DNA of 64,000 nucleotides from Elmis aenea (lineage: Eukaryota; Arthropoda; Insecta; Coleoptera; Elmidae): assembly GCA_947652605.1 (NCBI GenBank), contig OX393579.1, positions 40,492,970-40,556,969 of the forward strand, in the 5' to 3' direction. Position numbers and translations under genes: made by a program. Below, one piece after another: positions 11,451-21,816 of this stretch. Numbering within the stretch: position 1 is the stretch's first letter; each line of letters opens with the position of its first letter. Below the pieces are notes generated by a model. The model was given only the letters and a program-made list of their open reading frames with translations, did no database searches and had not been told where the DNA came from.

Positions 11451-11688
11451 CAGGGTGGTCCACATAGAAGGGCCACTATTGGGATCTCATAAACGGTAAG
11501 AGCTACGAAGAAGTTTAAATTAGACAAATTGTTTCTCTTGCTGAGACCTATTCAGTGATGCTTTCATGTTTTAAAAAAGTTCCATGGCACGCTAGATAAT
11601 AAACAAAAATCAAAATAGGCATTTTTTAAATCGTTAATAACTCGGTTACACTTGATGGTACAAAAGTATTTTTGGGGAAAAAGTTGTA

Positions 11689-13006
11689 GGGGAGACCGGG
11701 GATAAAAGTAACATTTTTTTGTTTTTATTTAATTTCTCATAGATTATTACAAATTTTTTACATCCAAATTGGTTTAATGATAGATTGGACATTTGTCTTG
11801 CTTCCAAGATATTTATTTCGTGTTTCGTAAAGCAACTGTTAGAAGAAAAAAAAGTTCTTTAGTAAGACAGCTGTTACTTTCAACCTCAACGTTGGGGCTA
11901 AAAGTAACAATGATTGGGGTAAGTTGTAACGGCAAAATAATTTACACAGCTCATAAGTAGTGGGTAAATATATTAGTATTCATCAACAAAATTAATATTT
12001 TATTCAAAAATACACATTAGCAAAATGAAAAAATAAAAAAAAATATCTTTGGTACAATACAAAATGATAAGTGAACAGTATGGCATACCAGGTAAGGGCG
12101 GTCCCAAATTATTAAATTTATACTGGATCATAATAACTGTTTGTTTTATTTTAAAAAAATCTAACCGCCCTTAAACTGACCGTCATTCATTAAATCAGTA
12201 AAAGAGGGTCAGGTTAAGTTGGGTTGGTTAAAGCTTTGTTTATATTAAGTTATAAATATTAAGGTAATAGAATAAAAACAATGGCGGCTGGTGGGAAAAC
12301 CAAAAGTACCAGATCTTACCAATTTACATAGGTTTTATAATTTAAAATGCTTTTTAAGAAATGATTTAGCTTTACATACATTTCCATCATTAAACCGATA
12401 TTATATACTGAGTTTTATAATTTAATAATTTGGGACTGCAGTTACCAGGTTTGCCAAAATTATAAGTACCTACATATTTAAAAATGTGAATCAAAAAGAT
12501 ACAACAAACTGGAAAATTATTCCGACAACTCTTGTATATTCTCATCTACGAAGAAAACCACCAATTATGTGCTAAGAGTGAACATTTGCAAGTGAAAACA
12601 TTAATTGGGGTTGGTTGTAACACTTTGTTACTTTTGACCCCAAGTGTACGCAAAAAAAAATTCAAGGAATTCACAATTAACCACGATTCTAACGTCAAAT
12701 TGTATTGCATCCACCAATAGCCAACTAAATATAGAACAAAATAATGTAGGTACTTTTTTGTTCCTATTTTAGAGATCGCCTAAAAGTTACTCGACGGATG
12801 AGACAACGCAGTAACTTTTAGGCGGAAAATAGTGACTCTGGCTGGCAAAAAGTTAACCTCTATGACAGATGAAAACTAGCAATGTAGGTAGGGAGCTGGA
12901 TGTAACTTAACATTGCAAAAGCGTTTAGGGCGATATAAAACAAAAATTAAAGAAACTATAGGCACTGTTACAACCTACCCGTGTTACTTTTATCCCCGGT
13001 CTCCCC
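11689..13006. mobile_element. TA-inserted element with 25 bp GGGGAGACCGGGG inverted repeats
   Basis: The two ends are perfect 25 bp inverted repeats beginning GGGGAGACCGGGGATAAAAG. They are flanked by TA (11687-11688 and 13007-13008). Short blocks such as AAAAGTAAC, GTTACTTT and GGGGTAAGTTGTAAC recur inside the ends. A smaller hairpin (CGCCTAAAAGTTAC and its inverse) lies at about 12777-12825. TA target use points to a Tc1/mariner-like or related group, but no transposase remnant is recognisable. It is inserted in the left arm of foldback 11451-13538. Confidence 0.82.
12094..12442. mobile_element. MITE with 8 bp duplication TACCAGGT
   Basis: This 349 bp element has near-matching inverted ends around GTCCCAAATTATTAAATT. 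It is flanked by perfect 8 bp repeats TACCAGGT (12086-12093 and 12443-12450). An 8 bp duplication suggests the hAT or P superfamily, but the ends do not start CAGGG. It carries a short ATGGCGGCTGGTGGG stretch but no sustained reading frame. It is the innermost of three nested elements. Confidence 0.8.
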
Positions 13007-13689
13007 TACATTTTTTACGCACTATAAAATGAAAACATTCATTTGTTTTAATATTGTTTATATTCATGGCACTCTTTAAGCTTCATGGGTACTTTTTGAT
13101 TAATTTTATTTGTTTTTACTTTTCAGCGTAAATGTCAAAATAAATACATTAAAGCTTATAATAAAAAAGAGGGGGAAAAAACGTTTTTCATGAGGTCATA
13201 GCCAACTATGGTTTCCTTAAAAAAAAATGCAAGTTTGTAATTTATCTAAGAATTTAAACAATATTAAAACAAATTAAGGTTTTCATTTTAAAGTGTGTAA
13301 ACTTTCTCCCCAAAAATATTTTAGTAGGTACCATCAAGTATAACCGAGTTATTAACGATTTTTAAAAAAGCCCATTTTAATTTTTGGTTATTATTTAGCG
13401 TGCCATGGAACTCTCTTAAAACATTTAAGCAACACTGAATAGGTCACAGAAAGCGGAACAATTGGTTTAATTTAAACTTCTTTGTGCTCTTATCTCTTAC
13501 GAGATCCCAATAGTGGCCCTTTTATGTGGACCACTCTGTATATCACGTTCAGTGAGTAATTACGAGGAAAACAGTGTAGTTTTTTTATTCTGTCAGAATC
13601 AAAGACCGACTCTAAACCTACTTATTTTTAAGAACCCGCACGCACAGGCATTAGAATATATTTTTGAGTCTATGAACAAAAACACTATT

Positions 13690-15098
13690 TAATGGGCTAA
13701 AAAAAGGAATCCAAACCGAACTGGAACTGGATACAAAACGTCGATTTTTTCATGAACCGCAAACCGGAACTGATTTTGTAAAAATATATCGTGCCGTAAA
13801 TAAAACCGAACCGACTGGTGTAACCGGTTCAATCCCGTTTGAACCGATGATATTTTTAATACGATTTTATATCTCATATGTATGTAATTGATAACTACAT
13901 TTAAACAATAATATAATTATTTAATAGTTAAAGATAAATATACCGATTAAAGAAAGTCATTATTTAGAAATGACATTGTTAAACATTTTGCAGTTTATAG
14001 CGATTTTTTTATGCAGCATTTTCATAAGTAATAAAATAATAATATGATACAATTAATAAAAAATAATTGCAATATGTATTTCTTTGTTTATTTCTTTTTT
14101 TCTAACACTTTATATCAAGTGGATATGCGTTTCATTTTATTTACTTTACTGTCTTCAGCCCTTCGTCAGGCGCAACACTCGTAACAAAATCAGTCAAATA
14201 GGAATCATTGAAATGCAATACAGGGGTTTGGAACAGTCCAATTTTTTAATTACTCCGCTCCAGCTCCGTTCCGGCATCAAAATGCCTGCTCCAGCTCCGC
14301 TCCATGCTCCGAATATTATTAACATTTTTAAAAAAAAGTTTTTTGATTAAAAAAATTGTAAAGTTTTAATTTTATTGGACAAGTAGAAGTTGGTCAAAAA
14401 TAACATTCTTTGACCCTAACAAACAAGTGAATTTAAATAAATGTTTGAAAAAGAAAAGTAGAATTTTTGAAATTGTACATAATAAACTGGAGCAGTGGAG
14501 CAATCAAAATTATTTGCTCCGGACTCCGCTCCTGCTCCGACCAAAAACCCATTGCTCCACTGCTCCGTGCTCCAGCTCCAAAACCCTGGCAATAAATAAC
14601 AAAAATTGGTCCAAAAATTATTTAAAAATTGGTAGTTATTCACATTCATACTCATCAGCTTCATGACCATCTATTTTATCATCGAGGTAGGTTTGCAGAC
14701 CGTAAATGCATGTTCCAAGTAATAATATTAACTACAAAGTCGGCTAGAATATAGTATCTGCTGTATATTTTGATTCATACATCATACAGCAAGAGATGCG
14801 AAAGCTATATCTAACAGACGGTACTATTCTGACAAGTCAGATAAGGTACATAGAGGGATTAGCTGGAAGCTCAAGTTTTATCACAAATCGGCTAATGAAA
14901 TACTTACAAAATTTAGTGCAACGTATCTGACAGATACATTGCACCTGACGAAAGATTAAAAATTTAATCAAATCATTGAAACCAAACCAAACCGGTAACC
15001 GAATTTTTATGAAATTAAAAATCAGCATTAGGAATGAAAAGAATTTACCGAACCGGTAACCAGAACTGAACCGTTATTCTTTGCGGTTCTGGTCCCTG
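13690..15098 (+). mobile_element. hAT-like element, AACCGG family, copy 2 (long form, interrupted)
   Basis: The left AACCGG block (about 13700-13850) and the right block (about 14985-15098, ending GCGGTTCTGGTCCCTG) match copies 1 and 3. About 1.1 kb lies between them, including a nested GCTCC hAT (14221-14588). Even without that insert, the interior is several hundred bases longer than in the other copies, so this may be a less-deleted form. I found no recognisable transposase in it. The left terminus is worn. Confidence 0.7.
14221..14588 (+). mobile_element. hAT non-autonomous element, GCTCC family, copy 2
   Basis: It begins CAGGGGTTTGGAACAGTCC and ends CAGCTCCAAAACCCTG. The same six bases, GCAATA, stand on both sides, the remains of a target duplication. 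The internal layout matches copy 1: GCTCC arrays at both ends and an AT-rich middle. It is inserted in the AACCGG element 13690-15098. Confidence 0.88.
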
Positions 15099-15650
15099 GT
15101 TTCAAAAGTTTAGAACGAGCTTTTTATATGTTAAAATTTATTATACCAATGCAGCAAACCAATAAAACCGAAGACTCAGTTTCGTAATTTAAGTTTTACC
15201 CAGAACACTTTTTTTTTAAATCGCCAACATTTTATTCGGGGGGGAGTAATTCTATTTTTATCCGGACTTAAACCGGGATCAAATTAAAATACCCGATTTT
15301 GGTTTGGAAAAATATTGTGGTGTGATCGTATTAGCTATGAAAAGTACAGTTAGATAACGCTTAACCTGTAAATGCATTCATCATATTTATTACAACTGTT
15401 TACTTTTTTTTTACCAGACTGCTTATCATAAGAAATCAATTTATTATTGCAGTATTAACACCTTGTAGTCATTTGTTTAAGTTTTTATTTAAATAAATAT
15501 CTGTTGTCCGCTACATAATTACTGTTGTTGTAAATTGTTTCAAGCAAGAGTGATTCGAATAAATATAATAACCATTTTCACTTTGAAAATATGTCGCCAG
15601 TTAAGAAAAACACAAACTTTTTTTTACGAATATTTGATTTAAAGTAACTT
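15099..15650. other. Unassigned AT-rich DNA
   Basis: Nothing was recognised apart from a short G run near 15238. Confidence 0.5.
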
Positions 15651-15882
15651 TAAGTTCCCAACCGCTGGCGACCCGAAATTATGAAACACATTTTCTTCAC
15701 GACCCAACGTATGGAAGGTACTCTTCAATTTAGTGCTCTACTTTTTATCAAATTAACAATTGTTATGGTATCTTGAAGAATGGAATAAAGTTGTGGTTGT
15801 ATTTCTTTCGTAGCTAAATTTCCTCTATGCACTTAACAACCTACCAAAAATTACTGTCGCAACCCAAAGGTTGGGAACCCCG
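15651..15882. mobile_element. Degenerate hAT MITE (GGTTCCCAACC ends)
   Basis: Inverted ends AGTTCCCAACC...GGCGACCC and GTCGCAACCCAAAGGTTGGGAACC bracket about 230 bp. GGTTCCCAACC termini are typical of hAT MITEs. The outermost bases have drifted and no target duplication is evident. Confidence 0.6.
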
Positions 15883-16267
15883 TGTGGATTTTTAAAGGAT
15901 TAGCTGTAAAATAAAAGTAAATGAAATGACCATTTGCGTAGTTATAAACTTGCTTAATTCTTTAAGTAAAAAACTTCCTTCGAGTCTTCTTTACAAGAAT
16001 TAATAACCGATATTAATGCAGCATTAACTTTTCAGATAGCAACATATTTTTCTATTTTTATTGATTATATTATTCGTTATATCTCCAAAAGTCAATACAG
16101 CTCGCGCCATACAGGTTAATCCTCTTATAGTACGTGGTCCGACCACTATCAACTACTTTTATAGAAGTTTGGTATCGTTAGTTGTGGTCTGTTAAAGCTA
16201 AAAACATGAATAAACCTAGGGTTACCTGGGTAAAGAAGACATTATCCAATGTTTCTAAAGTCTAGAT

Positions 16268-16463
16268 CAGGGGTCGGCAACCTTTTTAATAAGAAGGGCA
16301 CCCCGAATAGCTAGCTTATGACAAAGGGCACTTTTCATTTATTTTCCAAGCTAATAGTGCGACAAAGAGCGCGTCATTGGGAAAGTGGTGGGTTTACAAG
16401 TTATTTTACGTTAGTGGCGGGCACTTTCAAAATGCTTCGCGGGCACCACGTTGCCGACCCCTG
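16268..16463. mobile_element. hAT MITE with 8 bp duplication GTCTAGAT
   Basis: This 196 bp element begins CAGGGGTCGGCAACC and ends GGTTGCCGACCCCTG-like sequence (ACGTTGCCGACCCCTG). It is flanked by perfect GTCTAGAT repeats (16260-16267 and 16464-16471). There is no coding capacity. The well-kept duplication indicates a fairly recent insertion. It lies 150 bp from the Sailor-like element. Confidence 0.93.
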
Positions 16464-16610
16464 GTCTAGATAGAGCAAGGAAAAATTAGAGAGTTCTTAC
16501 TTTATTCGGGTAAAAACCCTTACATGTATTTATTATCTCTATATTGCGCGTTGTCTATCTGCACAAGAAATGGTGACTGAAGCCGAAGAAGCTAGATGAA
16601 ATAGTACTTA

Positions 16611-16646
16611 TAGTCCGTTCGCCCAGTGGTGAGGTCTATCGGATTA
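16611..16646 (+). repeat. Left terminal inverted repeat of the Sailor-like element
   Basis: This 36 bp repeat matches the inverse of 18795-18830 at every position. The two sequences diverge immediately inside GGATTA. Confidence 0.95.
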
Positions 16647-17010
16647 ACTGACTGATGTATGAATTAAGTTTCAGGATATTTCCAGTGACTACCAAACATT
16701 TTGATATATATTTTTTCAATAGATTTTGCGTACCTAACATATTTGAATAATAATAAAAAGTATTTTAAAATTTTACTGGGTTGCTGTTTTGAAAACTTAT
16801 CTGTAAAGTAACTTATAAGCGTATTAAAACGTACCGTTAATTACAACAAATGTCTACAAAGGTAGAAATTTACCCTAGCAAACCGGTAGGTAAGTTGTCT
16901 AGTTTTTGAAATTGGGTAGTATTTACCGTTTTATACCTGTATTGTAGCTTGTAGCGGGTTTAAAAGTCATCCAATTGCAACTGGTTGTCTAATTAGAGTA
17001 ATCTGGATTG

Positions 17011-17018
17011 TATATAAG
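17011..17018 (+). promoter_or_regulatory. Possible TATA box of the Sailor-like transposase gene
   Basis: TATATAAG lies 25 bp before the first ATG of the transposase. At usual TATA spacing, transcription would start at or just after that ATG. This would favour the in-frame ATG at 17072 (Met13, context AAAATGG) as the real start. It may also be chance in AT-rich DNA. Confidence 0.35.
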
Positions 17019-17035
17019 ACAAATCAGAAAATGTT

Positions 17036-18391
17036 ATGGTTCAGACTGTGTGTAAGAAGCAACAAGTTAAAATGGTTGGAATGTTAAGTGTCGAAAGTCA
17101 ACAAATGGTTTTAAATTTGATAGAATATTTCATGAAAGAAAAAGAAAATAGGGGCCCTTTACTAAGTGTCTTTTCGGTGCGGCAACGAGTTGCGGATGCT
17201 TTAAAAGTAAGTGAAGCTACAATTGCACGCATAGTTTCAAGACAAAAAAAAGGTACACCTCCGAAATATAAAATTTCAAGACGCCGTCAAAAAAGTAGAA
17301 GTGAGGATGTGAGTGAATCCGTAAAAGTTGAAATTCGCAACAATATATATGAAATGCATACCAGAAAAGAACATATAACTTTATCAACCTTACTTGCGGC
17401 ATTGCGCGATAAACAAATATTTAACGGTGGAAGAACAAGCCTATATTCACTAATAAAATCGATGGGTTTTTCATTTAAATCGCAGTGCAACAGAAGAGCA
17501 CTATGCGAAAAGAGCCACGTTGTTTCTATGCGTACTAAGTTTTTACGATCTTACATGAAAAATTTGAACACACCGTATCCGCTAAAAACTGTATTTTTGG
17601 ATGAAACATGGATTTTCGCTAGGGGTAGTGCTAAGAGAACTTGGCAAGATAATTCCTTCAAGAGTGTAAAAAATGATAAACCAGAAGGCAAGCGTTACAT
17701 CGTTCTTCATGGTGGAACGTCAGAAGGTTTTGTGGAGAAAGCAGATCTTATTTTTTCCACCAAAAATAAATCTGCAGATTATCATGACAACATGTCGGCC
17801 GAAATGTTTGAAAGATGGTTAGAGTTTCAACTTTTACCAACATTAGAAGAACCGTCTATAATCATACTTGACAACGCACCTTACCATTCCCGGTTAATTG
17901 ATAAGCAACCTACTTCTAATTGGAAAAAGTGTGAAATTGAGGAATGGTTGCAGAAACGAGAGATTTCATATGCTAAAGACCTTTTAAAAAATGAAATGTT
18001 AATATTAGCTAAACAAAATAAAGTGGTAAATAAACATGCAGTTGACGAAATCATAAACAGAAACGGTCATCAAGTACTTCGTTTGCCTCCTTACCATTGT
18101 CACTTTAATGCAATAGAATTAGTTTGGGGGATCGTAAAAAACTACTACGACCGACACATTGGTCGTGACGGGTACGGAGATGATTGTGTGTTAAAAATGT
18201 GGGAAGAATCCCTTACTCAAGTAACTTCTGCAATATGGAAAAAGTGCGTTATTCACACGGAAAACATTATAAAAGATTGGTGGTCCCGTGAAAAAGTAAT
18301 GGACGAAGTTAACCCTTTAATTATTGACCTCGCTAGTGATACTGAAGACGACTCAGATATTATTTCTGAAGAAAGTGATAAAGAGAACTGA
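17036..18391 (+). CDS. Transposase, IS630-Tc1-mariner superfamily, Sailor/DD82E-like
   Basis: This 451-residue protein should cut and join its own transposon ends in the nucleus. A helix-turn-helix-like segment at about residues 46-70 (FSVRQRVADALKVSEATIAR) would bind DNA. A basic patch (RRRQKSRSE) follows near residue 82. The DDE_3 catalytic core shows VFLDETWIF (D189), IIILDNAPYHS (D279) and LPPYHCHFNAIELVWG (E361). The 81 residues between D279 and E361 form a charged, probably helical insertion (KKCEIEEWLQKREIS...). Usual Tc1/mariner spacing is 34-41; the Sailor group is named for 82. The tail (about 430-451) is acidic. No stops or frameshifts are present. The start could be Met1 or Met13. 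The fold and family are clear, and assignment to Sailor rests on the spacing. Confidence 0.93.
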   Translation: MVQTVCKKQQVKMVGMLSVESQQMVLNLIEYFMKEKENRGPLLSVFSVRQRVADALKVSEATIARIVSRQKKGTPPKYKISRRRQKSRSEDVSESVKVEIRNNIYEMHTRKEHITLSTLLAALRDKQIFNGGRTSLYSLIKSMGFSFKSQCNRRALCEKSHVVSMRTKFLRSYMKNLNTPYPLKTVFLDETWIFARGSAKRTWQDNSFKSVKNDKPEGKRYIVLHGGTSEGFVEKADLIFSTKNKSADYHDNMSAEMFERWLEFQLLPTLEEPSIIILDNAPYHSRLIDKQPTSNWKKCEIEEWLQKREISYAKDLLKNEMLILAKQNKVVNKHAVDEIINRNGHQVLRLPPYHCHFNAIELVWGIVKNYYDRHIGRDGYGDDCVLKMWEESLTQVTSAIWKKCVIHTENIIKDWWSREKVMDEVNPLIIDLASDTEDDSDIISEESDKEN

Positions 18392-18794
18392 TTTAAAAAA
18401 ATGTTTTGTGTTATTTTGTATTTATATTTTTGTATATATATAGTTATAATTATTTGACGAAATGCATATATATGTGTATATACATATATTGATTAGAAGT
18501 ACTATTTATTATTTGAATCTTTAATTAAAATAATTACAGAATATTAGTTGTGTTTTATATGCTACAAAGTTTGGTAACCGCAGCTTCGATACATAATCAA
18601 TTATTCATACTTAGACATGCTAATACACCATCCGTCTTTTTCTGATACATTACAACTTGGTTTCTGCACCTTAAGACGTTTAGTGTTAGTATTACTTTGT
18701 ACGTAAAGCTGTATGTTCGTGTTTATGTGCTAAGAACTCGATGACACAGAAAAAGACAGAAGCGTGTAAGTATTTCGTTGCCGCCTTACTGCGC

Positions 18795-18830
18795 TAATCC
18801 GATAGACCTCACCACTGGGCGAACGGACTA
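18795..18830 (-). repeat. Right terminal inverted repeat of the Sailor-like element
   Basis: It is the exact inverted copy of 16611-16646 and ends at the TA duplication at 18831-18832. Confidence 0.95.
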
Positions 18831-18832
18831 TA

Positions 18833-21003
18833 TCTCTCTTTCTTAAGTGTACAGGACAGTTGGCAGCAGTGGTAGAAAAATCAAATAAAACTTGAATTAT
18901 TAAGAGAACCTGCCTGAAAAGTTTTGAGGTTACAGGTACGAAACGTGATATTTATCATGCAGGTCGACAAGAGGGTTATTATCGGGAATTCCTGAAAATT
19001 TAATTAATTTGTGCTTACCGTTTGCCGCGAAAGAAACAAAAAATATCCTAGAAAAAAAACACCTACTTCGATATACTCGTTACGAAATTGAAAATCGAAA
19101 TATCCTACATAATTGTGTATTTTACTATGAACGGCGATGCTCCTCAATAAAAGATAAAATAATATTGTTTTACAAACAATTTTTTATTAAACCTATTTAA
19201 TTATGAAACGCATTTATATATGTATATTGCGTTTCTTTATAAAAGTCTAGAAATCTGCGTAAATTGTTGGATACTTGGATGACTATACAGACCACCTTCA
19301 TTTTCGTCGTTAAATTTTTGTTTAAAAAAATATCATCTTTAAGCGACTTCTTCTTTGATTGTCTCTGCCTTCTAAAATGCTTTTTTTAAACGAGTAATAA
19401 ATGAAATACCTTTATCTTGATTTAACTTTTTGTTGATTATGATTTACTGTTTTTTTATTTGTGAATGAAACTTACTTTTTTGAAAAAATATTTAACTTTT
19501 TCTCAAAATTTTTATTATTTTCCCCACTAAAATAACTTTTAAATTACCCGTGATTCCCGGAAAGATAGATTATAAATTTTTCGTTTTCCTCTAGTAGACA
19601 CCAACGTTTAACAACCAAAAGCAGATTACTGCAAGTTTTAGAAGTGAATTTTGTATAGGTATTGTAATTTGTACAAACCGTAGATCATTGTTATCATACG
19701 TTACATTTTGAAACTGAAAGTGTATAGCATTTAATTATGTTCCAATCAGCGCTTTGAAGAGAGAGGCAAGATATATATCTGTACAGTTATTTATTTTACA
19801 CGAAGTTGCTAGTATTAGCTATAGCGCTATAGCTATACTATATTTAGTAGCTAATACACATGGCGAATCGGACTCCATCTAAGACCACAGGTCTAAGATC
19901 CAAGTACAAAAAACCACGAAACGTCTTTTATTACACATGTTTTTCCCCTTTACATGTATATTTTAGAAGATCTAACCGATATAGGTGTAGGTTAAGTTAT
20001 TGATACACTATACAAATTTCATTGTTTTAAGACTTTTCTCGAGTAAAAATATTTGTTACTGGTGGACATCGCATGAAAAATTGTGTGGCATTTGATGCAA
20101 GTCTGTGACATTTCGTAGCACAGTCGTTGAAAAAATTGTACAAACATGTGAATTAGATGATAACGCTTTTTTTGCATATTACACTTCGCGTGAATTTGCA
20201 TTCGATGTACAACTGTAGTCGTAAAAGTCCGGTAACATTATTGTTTTAAATATTATCAGTTATTTTATCCACGTCGTTACATTATTGCTAGCTGCGGTTA
20301 ATTATTATTATTGTATAATACTATTGTAGCTCACCTAATATGTGGTAATGTGTTTTGTTAGGAGTGTATTTTCTTAAAACTGTACATTTTGGATTGAACG
20401 AACCATGCTCAAGGATTTCGTTATCGTTACGTTAGTGCTACTTTGGAGTATGTAATAAATTCCGTAATGTAAGTTAACATATTTCAAAAGAGTATTTATT
20501 CTATTTTGTAGAAGTGAGGACCTGCGAATTTATTTGAAAGTCTGTGGTCGTGGAATTAAAACGCCAGGACGAAGTCTTTTAATGTTAACAAGTGATATTA
20601 GCGACTTTATTGAAACCTAAAAAAATATGTTTGGTTATGTTTTATTAACGGAAATATTTCGCTGTCTGTTCGTTATTCAAGACAATCTTTACAGTGTAGT
20701 TCCGCAATAGATTTTGTATAATTTAAAATTTAGAAATTTATTTTTATACCTTGTAAGTAATTACAATTAGCTTAACTGAACACACTGAAATATTCAACGA
20801 AAACGCAACTTTAAAATAATATGTAACTGCACAACGTTGTATGTTGTCATGTCTTGCTTGTGTATTTGGATAAAATTAATAGTACATTTAAATAGGTATC
20901 TATATATTTTTTTAAATTGAGTCCTTTCGAATTAGCTGAAATCGTTATACAAGTGATTTATATTTATTTGAGTGTTAAACTGTTTTCACCGTGGATATAG
21001 ATC
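18833..21003. other. Unassigned DNA
   Basis: No gene was recognised. A perfect 20 bp palindrome, TAGCTATAGCGCTATAGCTA, stands at 19816-19835. A 47-codon frame starts at 19860 (MANRTPSKTTGLRSKYKKPR...) and ends at 20003. It is basic but resembles nothing I know, and its start context is poor. Confidence 0.4.
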
Positions 21004-21816
21004 CAGGGACCCGAATCGGATCTGGAACGAACAAGGGTTTGGAGCGGAGCACGGAGCAGTGGAGCAATGGGTTTTTGCCCGGAGTCCGGAGCAAATAATT
21101 TTGATTGCTCCACTGCTCCAGTTTATTACGTACAATTTAAAAAAAAAATACGTTTTTTTCTTCTTTTATTTCAATCTTTGAAGATCAATAATTTGTTCTT
21201 TCAAACATTTATTTAACTTCACTTGTTTGATAGGGTCAAATTTTGTAATTTTTGACCAACTTCCACATATCTGATAAAATAAAAACTGTTTTTAAAAACA
21301 TTTGTCTAAATTAAAAAACTTATTTTAAAAATGCTAACAATATTTGGAGCATGGAGCGGAGCTGGAGCAGGCATTTTGATGCCGGAGTGGAGCTGGAGCT
21401 GAGCAATTACAAAATTGGCCTGCTCCAAACCCCTGGGAACAAAAACCGGAACGAACCGGTGCTTTATTCATGAACCATGAACCGGAACTGAACCTTTTAG
21501 TTGAAAAATCGCAAAACCTCAACATCGAACCGAACCGACTGGTGTGAACCGGTTCATCCGGTCTTACAATGTTTCGGAACAATTATATTTACTATTGCAT
21601 TTTTTATTTTCGTAATTTTGATTTCATTTGACTTAAAATGGAAAAATGTTGGACAATTCAGTTTATAAATATGCAAAACCGGAACTAAACCGTTGCCTCC
21701 GAACCGGTTACCGAAACATTGTAAAATAAAAACCAGTGGTTCGAAACGTAAACCGAAAAGTTAAAATTTGTCGAACCGGTAACCGGAACTGAACCGTTAT
21801 TCTTTGCGGTTCAGGT
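21004..21816 (+). mobile_element. hAT-like element, AACCGG family, copy 3 (interrupted)
   Basis: It starts CAGGGACCCGAATCGG and ends GCGGTTCAGGTCC, with the usual AACCGG arrays. After 28 bp it is split by a GCTCC-family hAT (21032-21435) and resumes AAAAACCGGAACGAACCGG. It has the same block order as copy 1 (6013-6433). The last bases of the right end have drifted, so no target duplication can be read. Confidence 0.85.
21032..21435 (-). mobile_element. hAT non-autonomous element, GCTCC family, copy 3
   Basis: This reverse-oriented 404 bp copy starts CAAGGGTTTGGAGCGGAGC and ends GCTCCAAACCCCTG. The flanks GGAACGAA (21024-21031) and GGAACAAA (21436-21443) match at 7 of 8 bases, a slightly worn 8 bp duplication. 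It is inserted into the AACCGG element 21004-21816. Confidence 0.9.

Larger units (their letters stand above)
11451..13538. mobile_element. CAGGGTG-class foldback element, split by a nested TA element
   Basis: The left end CAGGGTGGTCCACATAG (11451) is mirrored by ATGTGGACCACTCTG at the right (ending 13538). Long arms match, for example GGGCCACTATTGGGATCTC and GTTCCATGGCACGCTA on both sides. The left arm is interrupted at 11689-13006 and resumes after it, where ACTATAAAATGAAAAC and TTTGTTTTAATATTGTTTA match the right arm. Without the insert the element is about 770 bp. A hairpin TCATAGCCAACTATGG lies at 13196-13211. No coding remnant was seen. Confidence 0.85.
16611..18830 (+). mobile_element. 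Complete Sailor-like (DD82E-type) IS630-Tc1-mariner transposon
   Basis: This 2,220 bp element has perfect 36 bp terminal inverted repeats (16611-16646 and 18795-18830) that begin TAGTCCGTTCGCCCAGTGG. It is flanked by TA on both sides (16609-16610 and 18831-18832). One intact transposase gene lies between about 420 bp of 5' and 440 bp of 3' non-coding sequence. The combination of intact ends, intact frame and TA duplication is what a complete autonomous copy would show. Because the ends begin TA-like, the exact terminal base could shift by two. Confidence 0.92.

Noticed and set aside
14084..14670. Frames of about 80 codons on both strands
   Set aside because: They read through GCTCC arrays of a hAT element, giving low-complexity peptides; they are not genes.
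17217..17490. Minus-strand frames within the Sailor-like transposase gene
   Set aside because: They are shadows of the intact coding strand with no family resemblance.
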